Assembly: GCA_052144935.1 (NCBI GenBank)
Contig: JBKQPR010000298.1
Location: forward strand, 1 to 26,368
DNA: 26,368 bases
Reading direction: 5' to 3'
Source: JOPF133 sp052144935
GTDB taxonomy: Bacteria > Acidobacteriota > Terriglobia > Bryobacterales > Bryobacteraceae
This document shows positions 20,889 through 26,368 of this stretch, one piece after another; position 1 is the first letter of the stretch, and each line of letters opens with the position of its first letter. The position numbers and the translations under genes were made by a program. Below the pieces are notes generated by a model. The model did no database searches. It was given only the letters and a program-made list of their open reading frames with translations, and was not told where the DNA came from.

Positions 20889-22544
20889 CTACAGCGGAGT
20901 CACCGGCCGGGTGTCCGATCCCAGGTAGATGCGAGGATTGATGGATTGCGAGGGTGGCAGCGACAGCAGGCGCGGACGCAGCAGAATCAGCACTTCGTCG
21001 GTACTTTTATCCTTCTCATGCGTGCTGAACAAAGGTCCGAGGTGAGGGATCTGCGAAAGGCCCGCGAGGCCCGAAATCGTGTACGCGTCGCTGGAATTGA
21101 GCAATCCCGCCACCATGGCCCATTCCCCCAGTTTGAGCCGCGGCTTGCTTTTCAGCGTCTGGCTGCCAATCACCGGGATGCCATTTAACGACGTGCCGGC
21201 CAGCACCTTGTAGGAGGCGTCGATTTCCAGGCTGACTTCTTCAATGTCGTGTAAGCTCGGAGTAACTTTCAGAGTCAGGCCCAGATCTTCAAAACTAAAA
21301 GACGGCGTCGGGACGTACCCGGCGGCGGTGGTGCCCGCGGCGGCGGAACCCGTCGCGCCAAAATAACCGGAGGTCAGGATCGGATAACGCTGCCCCAGGT
21401 GCAGGGAAGCGGGCTGGCCGTCGAGGGCCCGCAGTTCCGTCGAGAACAGAACCTTTCCGGAATTCTTGGTCATCTGCGCCACCATCGACGGAGTGGCGAT
21501 GCCGATCCCAATCAGCGTCTTACCGGCTCCAAAACTCAGCAGCCCCGCAACGCCGCTGGAAAGCGAAGGCGCGTTATTCAACCAGGTCGTCAGCGGCGAA
21601 AGCGAGAGCATCGAGGGCAAGTCGACCCCGTAAGTGATGGTGTCGTCGCGGCTCACCGTGAGAAACTCCATTTCGATCGTCACCTGCGCGGTGGCGTGCA
21701 TCAGTTGTTGGAACAGCGCCTGCGCGGGAACCACTTTGGATATCTTGTCCCGGATGATGACGGTGTTGTTCTGGGTGTCCCAGGAGACCTTCTCCAGCCC
21801 CAGGCTCTGCTGCACGGCGGCGATCAGCCCGCTGAAATCCTGGCTCGTCCGCGTCTCGGGCAGGCGGATTTCCACGGCCTCGACAGGCTCCAGGTCGGTG
21901 CGGTTCTTGGGCGTGTCCTTCGCCACCATGAAAAGCTTGCCGGTCAGCGGAATGATAAACGAACCCGTGGCGGCCTCCAGCGAGTGCATCGCCACACGGT
22001 AATCCACCGCTTGAAGCTGAAAGCGGAATTCCTTGGTCGGCTGATAGTCGCTGTCGAATATGCAATCCAGGCCGTATGTGTGGGCGACCTGTTCGAAGAG
22101 CTTTTTGGAATCGCCCCGCAAGTCGAAGTCGCGCGTCTGCGGGTCGGCGGCCAGTTCGGTGGGCGGAAGTAATTTCCGGACTTCCCGCTCGTCCTCCGCG
22201 GTGGGCGGATCGAAATGGATGGCCGGCGTGTCCGGCTCGGCCATGGCGGTATCGCTGGAAGGGTTCGGCGCCGGTTTGGCCTCCATGGCCGCCCGCGACT
22301 GCACCGCCTGGCCGCGCAGCCAGTAAGTCTTGTTCTGCGGCTGCATGGCGGACGCCTCCATGTAGAGCAAGTAGGCCTCCGCCATGTGGCCGGATTTCTC
22401 CGCCGCGCGGCCCTCCTCGTAGAGTTCCCAGGCCGAGGGACCATCCGTGTCCGTGCCTACCCGACCATCCTTGCCTACGCGACCATCCTGCGCCGCCGAC
22501 AGGCCAGCCAGAACCAGCGCGCAAATGGCTGCACCTGTCCGCAC
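20889..22544 (-). CDS. Secretin-family (type II/III secretion) protein
   Basis: The product is 551 residues from GTG 22544. A signal-like hydrophobic stretch (about 4-19) is followed by two copies of D-G-R-V-G (20-30), a TPR-like helical pair (about 37-85), an STN-like domain (about 140-208, D-L-R-G-D-S-K-K-L-F), an N-domain (about 220-270) and the secretin beta-domain (about 285-527) with V-T-I-E-M-E-F-L-T-V, the lip-type region and the closing signature I-P-H-L-G-P-L-F then D-E-V-L-I-L-L-R-P-R. Secretins form multimeric outer-membrane channels for type II secretion, type IV pili or phage-like export. No GspE/F/G-type partner is nearby. An in-frame ATG at 22643 would overlap the divergent mscS start, so the shorter start is preferred; neither has a clear Shine-Dalgarno. 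Confidence 0.8.
   Translation of the reverse strand: MRTGAAICALVLAGLSAAQDGRVGKDGRVGTDTDGPSAWELYEEGRAAEKSGHMAEAYLLYMEASAMQPQNKTYWLRGQAVQSRAAMEAKPAPNPSSDTAMAEPDTPAIHFDPPTAEDEREVRKLLPPTELAADPQTRDFDLRGDSKKLFEQVAHTYGLDCIFDSDYQPTKEFRFQLQAVDYRVAMHSLEAATGSFIIPLTGKLFMVAKDTPKNRTDLEPVEAVEIRLPETRTSQDFSGLIAAVQQSLGLEKVSWDTQNNTVIIRDKISKVVPAQALFQQLMHATAQVTIEMEFLTVSRDDTITYGVDLPSMLSLSPLTTWLNNAPSLSSGVAGLLSFGAGKTLIGIGIATPSMVAQMTKNSGKVLFSTELRALDGQPASLHLGQRYPILTSGYFGATGSAAAGTTAAGYVPTPSFSFEDLGLTLKVTPSLHDIEEVSLEIDASYKVLAGTSLNGIPVIGSQTLKSKPRLKLGEWAMVAGLLNSSDAYTISGLAGLSQIPHLGPLFSTHEKDKSTDEVLILLRPRLLSLPPSQSINPRIYLGSDTRPVTPL
22454..22489. repeat. 18-bp tandem repeat in the secretin gene
   Basis: Plus-strand units TGCCTACCCGACCATCCT (22454-22471) and TGCCTACGCGACCATCCT (22472-22489) differ at one base, and a partial ACCATCC follows at 22440-22446. 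In the gene it encodes repeated D-G-R-V-G just after the probable signal-peptide cleavage site. Confidence 0.8.
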
Positions 22545-22615
22545 ACTGGTTTGACGCAGGCCGCCCCGCGGCCGTGCAGCCGATTTGTTGTGCGAACCTG
22601 ATGGAGAGGAAAGAC

Positions 22616-23698
22616 ATGACAGCATTCCGGCGCTTGTTGACAACCGATCCCATGGCGGTGGTTTGGCCCGCGGCGATCTTCGGCCTGGTCATGCTGGTGG
22701 GCTGGGCGGTGCGCCGGGTGGTGCTGCGGCTTCTGAATGCCTGGACTAGGCGCACCCAGAGCCGCGCCGGTTTGATCCTCACCGAGGCGATCAAGGGACC
22801 CTTTCTCATTTGGACTGCCATCCTGGGGTTGCATATCGCGCTCCAATCTTCCGGGCTGCCAGCCAAATTCACCGCCTGGAGCGCCAAGACCCTGCTGGTG
22901 TTATGGATCGTCTCCCTCACCATGATGAGCATGCGCATCGCCGGAGACATGGTCCGCCATTACGGCGGTCAGGGGCCAGGTGCGCTGCCGGTGACCACCC
23001 TCACCCAGAACCTGGCGCAACTGACCGTCGCGATCCTAGGCATCGCGCTGCTGATGCAAGAGTTCGGGGTGAAGATCACCCCGATCCTGACGGCTTTGGG
23101 CGTCGGCGGCCTGGCGGTTGCGCTGGCCATGCAGGATACCCTGTCGAATCTGTTCGCCGGCTTCTATATGGCGATGGCGGGGCAGATCCGGCTGGGCGAC
23201 TATATCAAGCTGTCGAGCGGCGAGGAGGGGTACGTGGCCGATATCGCGTGGCGCAGCACCATGGTGCGGGCTTTGGCGAACAACCTGATCATCATTCCCA
23301 ACGCCAAGCTGTCGCAGGCCATCGTGACGAACTATCACCTGCCGGAGAAGCGCATGGGAGTGGGCTTTCAGGTGAACGTAGCGTTCGGGAGCGACCCCGA
23401 GCACATCGAACGGGTTCTGCTGGAGGTGGCTACCCAGGGCGCCAGGCAAATTCCCGGCATGCTTGCCGAGTCGACTCCGTCGGTGGCTTTCGACCCCGGG
23501 TTTGGCGATTATTTTCTGGCCTTCACGCTGAGCTACCAGGTGGCCGAATTTGCCGACCAGTGGCCCGTGCGAGCCGCTTTGCGCAAGCGGATCCTCCAGC
23601 GGTTCAAGGAGGAAGGCATTCGCCTGCCGTACCCTGTCCGGACGGTGTATCTGCAGCGGGAACAGAAGTCGGAAGCCAGAAGTCATGAGTCGGAGTGA
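22616..23698 (+). CDS. MscS-type mechanosensitive channel
   Basis: The product is 360 residues. Four N-terminal membrane segments (about 14-36, 60-80, 88-108, 128-150) precede the pore helix T-A-L-G-V-G-G-L-A-V-A-L-A-M-Q-D-T-L-S-N-L-F-type segment (158-182), the most conserved part of MscS, and the soluble beta and alpha/beta domains (G-D-Y-I-K-L, E-G-Y-V-A-D-I-A-W-R-S-T, I-I-I-P-N-A-K-L). It would open under membrane tension and release solutes during osmotic downshock. ATG 22616 has AGAGGAAA a few bases upstream; an in-frame ATG at 22601 is less well placed. The last 12 residues (E-Q-K-S-E-A-R-S-H-E-S-E) are encoded by a dispersed repeat, so the tail is probably acquired. It is divergent from the secretin gene. 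Confidence 0.88.
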   Translation: MTAFRRLLTTDPMAVVWPAAIFGLVMLVGWAVRRVVLRLLNAWTRRTQSRAGLILTEAIKGPFLIWTAILGLHIALQSSGLPAKFTAWSAKTLLVLWIVSLTMMSMRIAGDMVRHYGGQGPGALPVTTLTQNLAQLTVAILGIALLMQEFGVKITPILTALGVGGLAVALAMQDTLSNLFAGFYMAMAGQIRLGDYIKLSSGEEGYVADIAWRSTMVRALANNLIIIPNAKLSQAIVTNYHLPEKRMGVGFQVNVAFGSDPEHIERVLLEVATQGARQIPGMLAESTPSVAFDPGFGDYFLAFTLSYQVAEFADQWPVRAALRKRILQRFKEEGIRLPYPVRTVYLQREQKSEARSHESE

Positions 23699-23903
23699 AA
23701 ACGTGCCGCCGCGGGCCGCCGCGGGCCGCCGCAGGCACTCCAGTCTGTGACTCCCAGTCAAACCCTTCGTTTTCAACATCGGCCGGTCTCCCAAAAACCG
23801 CGGCGCGGACAGGCGCTGGTTGGCTGGCGCAGGCGTCACAGCCGGTTCAATCCGGCGCCGCCGGTGGCCCCGCCGACTTTTGACTTCTGTCTCCTGACCT
23901 CTG
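23663..23903. repeat. Degenerate inverted repeat pair flanking the end of mscS
   Basis: The stretch 23663-23693 (CAGAAGTCGGAAG at its start) is complementary to 23873-23903 (CCGACTTTTGACTTCTG at its start) at 25 of 31 positions. The pair bounds about 180 bp. Both arms are built from GAAGTC/GACTTC words. The left arm encodes the last residues of the channel protein. Confidence 0.6.
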
Positions 23904-24099
23904 CCTTCTGGCCCCCTTTTCTGTCTCCAGGCGCACGTTTCGGCGTTTTTCGTGATTTGCCCCCGGCTGCGGCACGTGGTATATTTGGAGCGCGTTTGAT
24001 AGCTTCCGCGAGTCCGGCTGAGAGTTCCTTGAGCGACGGCACCGTCGAACCGCTTCTGTCTCCCCGATGCGCCCGCTTTCAAATTGTCTGGAGGATTGT
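23699..24099. other. 401-bp intergenic stretch, repeats only
   Basis: No gene was recognised. It starts with three 10-bp units GCCGCCGCGG (23705-23734, the last with one change), contains the right arm of the GACTTC repeat (23873-23903), and ends with the ribosome site of the RRM gene. A TGGTATATTTGG at 23974-23985 contains TATATT, a possible -10 for the RRM gene with a leader of about 115 bases, but no -35 was found. Confidence 0.55.
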
Positions 24100-24480
24100 G
24101 TGAAGAACATTTTCGTGGGCAACCTCGATTTCAATGCAACCGAGGAATCTGTCCGAAGCTTGTTTGAGCGTTACGGCGCCGTCAATAGCGCCAGGATCAT
24201 GACGGATCGCGATACCGGGCGTTCGCGCGGGTTTGCCTTCGTCGAAATGGAAAACGAAACGGAAGCGGATCAGGCGATCTCGGCTTTAAACGGCTACACC
24301 CTGGACGGACGGGCTCTCAACGTGAATGAGGCGCGGCCCAAACCCGACCGTGGCTTTGGCGGCGGCGGCGGCAATCGATTCGGCGGCGGCGGTGGCGGCC
24401 GTCCTGGCGGCGGTGGCGGCGGCGGCCGGCGGCCGGGCGGTGGTGGCGGTGGCGGCGGCCGCCGTGAACCGCGTTGGTAG
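24100..24480 (+). CDS. RRM-type RNA-binding protein with glycine-rich tail
   Basis: The product is 126 residues. Residues 2-80 are one RNA recognition motif with RNP2 I-F-V-G-N-L (4-9) and RNP1 R-G-F-A-F-V-E-M (43-50), both with the aromatic residues that stack on RNA. Residues 84-120 are almost only Gly with interspersed Arg, Asn and Phe (F-G-G-G-G-G, R-R-P-G-G-G), like the tails of cold-induced Rbp proteins in cyanobacteria and of eukaryotic Gly-rich RNA-binding proteins. It probably binds mRNA as a chaperone or stabiliser; cold regulation is possible but not shown. GTG 24100 is chosen because GGAGG lies five bases upstream; an ATG at 24067 is in frame but not well placed. A terminator follows. 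Confidence 0.9.
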   Translation: MKNIFVGNLDFNATEESVRSLFERYGAVNSARIMTDRDTGRSRGFAFVEMENETEADQAISALNGYTLDGRALNVNEARPKPDRGFGGGGGNRFGGGGGGRPGGGGGGGRRPGGGGGGGGRREPRW

Positions 24481-24492
24481 TGAAATAAAAGG

Positions 24493-24520
24493 AACGGGGA
24501 CGGCAACGCCCCCGTTTTTT
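24493..24520. terminator. Bidirectional terminator between the RRM gene and rpoD
   Basis: AACGGGG (24493-24499) pairs with CCCCGTT (24510-24516), followed on the plus strand by a T run (24515-24520). On the minus strand the same stem is followed by CCTTTTATTT, T-rich enough to serve rpoD, whose stop codon is seven bases away. Both genes converge here. Confidence 0.8.
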
Positions 24521-24526
24521 ATTGGG

Positions 24527-26209
24527 TTAGCCCCGCGTGCCGTTTTCCAGGAAGGCGCGCAACCGGTGGCTGCGGCTGGGATGCCGCAACTTGCGCAGCG
24601 CCTTGGCCTCGATCTGGCGAATTCGCTCGCGCGTGACCGCGAAATTCTGCCCCACTTCCTCAAGCGTGTGTTCGCTGCCGTCTTCCAGCCCGAAACGCAT
24701 CTTGATGATCTTCTCTTCGCGCGGCGTGAGCGTCTTCAGCACCTGCGCGGTTTGCTCCCGCAGATTCAGATTGATCACCGCGTCGGACGGCGAAATGCCG
24801 TTCTGGTCGACGATGAAATCGCCTAAATGCGATTCCTCTTCCTCTCCGATGGGCGTCTCGAGCGAGATCGGCTCCTGCGCCACGCGCAGCACTTTGCGCA
24901 CCTTGGAAACCGGCAACTGCATCCGTTTGGCCAGCTCTTCGTTGGTCGGCTCCCTCCCCAGTTCCCTCACCAGCTCCCGCGACGTCCGGACCAGCTTGTT
25001 GATGGTTTCGATCATGTGGACCGGGATCCGGATGGTTCGCGCCTGGTCGGCGATCGCCCGCGTAATAGCCTGCCGCACCCACCAGGTCGCGTAAGTCGAA
25101 AACTTGTAGCCCCGGCGGTACTCGAACTTGTCCACCGCTTTCATCAGACCGATGTTGCCTTCCTGAATCAGATCCAGGAATTGCAGGCCCCGGTTGGTGT
25201 AGCGCTTGGCGATGCTCACCACCAGCCGCAGATTGGCCTCGATGAGTTCCTTCTTGGCCGCCTCGGCTTCGTGGTGGGCCTTGGTGATGATTTCGAGGGT
25301 GCGCCGCAGTTCGGACGCCGAGGCCCCGTGCTGCTCCTCGAGTTGCTGTAACCGCTGAGCGAAGCTGCGCTGCTCCTTCCGCAGCTCCTTGATGCCCTCG
25401 GCTCGTCCGCCCGGCCAGGCCTCCAGTTTTCTCTGCACCTGCGCGATCTCGCGCTCGATCGGCTTCAACTCCTCCACCGCGGTGCGCAACGCTTCGATCA
25501 GGTGCCGGATGACAGGGGTCTGAAACCGGAGCGTGCGCACGAGGCGCGAGGTCTTCACCATCAACCGGCCCAGTTCGAACAATTGCCGGCGGTATTGTTT
25601 CGGCTTCATGCCTCGCGGAATGGCCTGCAGCTTCTGCCGGCATTGCAGGGCCTTCCGATAGTGCCGCGCGATCTCGTCCGCGCACCGGCAGAACTCCTGC
25701 TTTTTCTCCTCCACCATTTCATCGGTCAGGATGGGTTCGGCGATCTGCACCACGTCGCGCGCCGACAGCGCGTCGTTGTTCACTTCCTCGGCCATCAGCA
25801 GGATCTCCTGGATCGCCAGCGGCGCGCGCGACAGCGATCTCAGGACGGTCCACTGGCCGCGCTCGATCCGCCGCGCGATTTCCACTTCGCCGTCGCGCGT
25901 GAGCAGCGGCACGGTGCCCATTTCCCGCAGGTACATGCGCACCGGGTCGTTGATCTTCTCGCCGACGCCGGCCGGCAGTTCGATATCGAGAGGTTCTTCT
26001 CCCTCTTCGAGCTTTTTTTCGAAATCCTTGGGCTCTTCCAGGATTTCGATCCCGGCAACGTCGAGGCCGGACAGTACTTCGTCCAGGCTAGCGCCGCCTG
26101 CCAGGTCCCCGGGCAGAACATCGCTGACCTCGTCGTACAGAACGTAGCCCTTTTCCTTGCCTATCTGTACGAGCCGTTGCAGCCCGTCAAGTTTGTCATC
26201 TATCGCCAC
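24527..26209 (-). CDS. rpoD: RNA polymerase primary sigma factor RpoD (sigma70)
   Basis: The product is 560 residues and directs RNA polymerase to housekeeping promoters. Regions in order: 1.1 (about 1-80, with an acidic tail E-E-G-E-E-P), 1.2 (N-D-P-V-R-M-Y-L-R-E-M-G, 87-98), a non-conserved helical region (about 120-320), region 2 (E-A-N-L-R-L-V-V-S, from 324) with the -10-reading segment Y-A-T-W-W-V-R-Q-A-I (373-382), region 3 (about 400-480) and region 4 (L-T-P-R-E-E-K, 494-500) with the -35-reading helix T-L-E-E-V-G-Q and V-T-R-E-R-I-R-Q-I-E (525-534). Region 1.1 marks it as the primary rather than an alternative sigma. The start is GTG 26209 with a weak GGGG five bases upstream. The upstream neighbour, often dnaG in other bacteria, lies outside the window. 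Confidence 0.97.
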   Translation of the reverse strand: MAIDDKLDGLQRLVQIGKEKGYVLYDEVSDVLPGDLAGGASLDEVLSGLDVAGIEILEEPKDFEKKLEEGEEPLDIELPAGVGEKINDPVRMYLREMGTVPLLTRDGEVEIARRIERGQWTVLRSLSRAPLAIQEILLMAEEVNNDALSARDVVQIAEPILTDEMVEEKKQEFCRCADEIARHYRKALQCRQKLQAIPRGMKPKQYRRQLFELGRLMVKTSRLVRTLRFQTPVIRHLIEALRTAVEELKPIEREIAQVQRKLEAWPGGRAEGIKELRKEQRSFAQRLQQLEEQHGASASELRRTLEIITKAHHEAEAAKKELIEANLRLVVSIAKRYTNRGLQFLDLIQEGNIGLMKAVDKFEYRRGYKFSTYATWWVRQAITRAIADQARTIRIPVHMIETINKLVRTSRELVRELGREPTNEELAKRMQLPVSKVRKVLRVAQEPISLETPIGEEEESHLGDFIVDQNGISPSDAVINLNLREQTAQVLKTLTPREEKIIKMRFGLEDGSEHTLEEVGQNFAVTRERIRQIEAKALRKLRHPSRSHRLRAFLENGTRG

Positions 26210-26247
26210 TGAAGCCCCGTCACTCCCGGCGGAGAAGAATCCAGATC

Positions 26248-26253
26248 ATTGTA
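26248..26253 (-). promoter_or_regulatory. Candidate -10 element of rpoD
   Basis: TACAAT on the minus strand, preceded by GGTG and followed by GATC, would start transcription near 26241 and give a leader of about 32 bases. No -35 hexamer is evident in the GC-rich sequence upstream. The context GGTGTA-N3-TGATC closely matches the candidate at 17281-17286. Confidence 0.4.
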
Positions 26254-26368
26254 CACCACGGCGCGGCCCGCCATGGGGAGGCCCGGGCAGCGCTTCGCTA
26301 CGGCCGGAATTCGGTGCGATTCCCGGAACCGCTCCCTGACGGTCGCGGCTCCGAAAGGAGGTCGGAGC

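Noticed and set aside
22545..22643. Upstream in-frame ATG (22643) as start of the secretin gene
   Set aside because: It would overlap the start of the divergent mscS gene and add a Ser/Arg-rich segment before the hydrophobic signal; GTG 22544 gives a normal signal peptide.
23800..23861. tRNA-like segment with GCGGCGC/GCGCCGC ends and a GGTTCAATCC arm
   Set aside because: It is only 62 bases long, the T-loop has six bases instead of seven, and no anticodon arm can be drawn. It is probably chance in GC-rich sequence or at most a decayed relic.

Overview
The window is a piece of a high-GC bacterial chromosome, most likely from an acidobacterium of the Solibacter/Bryobacter kind. This is an inference from content: a secreted DUF1080 (3-keto-disaccharide hydrolase) protein, a Tat-exported Gfo/Idh/MocA oxidoreductase, a single-chain E1 alpha/beta 2-oxoacid dehydrogenase, small toxin-antitoxin pairs, many secreted proteins of unknown function, and dispersed palindromes built on CGCGGAG/CTCCGCG. 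No ribosomal RNA or other decisive taxonomic marker is present. The fixed housekeeping points are the RNase P RNA gene (10216-10568) and rpoD, the primary sigma factor (24527-26209, minus strand).

Region by region. 1-1615: secreted DUF1080 protein, then an intact antitoxin-like gene followed by a RelE/ParE-type toxin that has lost its start codon and carries two frameshifts. 1791-3230 (minus): exported TPR-like protein with a good sigma70-type promoter. 3443-6500: two transporters (SSS sodium:solute symporter, APC amino-acid permease) separated by a perfect 44-bp-arm palindrome. 6692-6919: a 75-residue protein with a helical N-terminus and two AT-hook-like motifs, ending in a clear terminator. 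7205-9937 (minus): a surface/periplasmic protein with an N-terminal OmpA-like domain, coiled coil, PKD domain and four Ig-like repeats. 10216-10568: rnpB, followed by a 251-bp segment bounded by 21-bp inverted repeats (MITE-like). 10886-12523: a secreted MetX-like alpha/beta hydrolase fused to a cyclophilin, the most unusual gene in the window. 12894-14138: a PLP aminotransferase carrying an in-frame 12-bp minisatellite.

14169-16298 (minus): a VapBC-type toxin-antitoxin pair whose genes overlap each other and then overlap a GT-C membrane glycosyltransferase. 16456-17226 (minus): a secreted protein made of two related domains. 17351-19447: E1 alpha/beta fusion. 19551-20750: Tat-exported Gfo/Idh/MocA oxidoreductase, probably read from a leaderless mRNA. 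20889-22544 (minus): secretin-family protein, divergent from an MscS-type channel (22616-23698). 24100-24480: glycine-rich RRM RNA-binding protein, convergent with rpoD through a shared terminator.

The genes do not form one obvious pathway; most are single-gene transcription units separated by repeat-rich spacers. The DUF1080 protein and the Gfo/Idh/MocA oxidoreductase could both act in periplasmic 3-keto-sugar metabolism, but they lie 18 kb apart. No CRISPR array, prophage, complete insertion sequence or tRNA gene was seen. Function calls rest on motif recognition by eye; no database search was possible.
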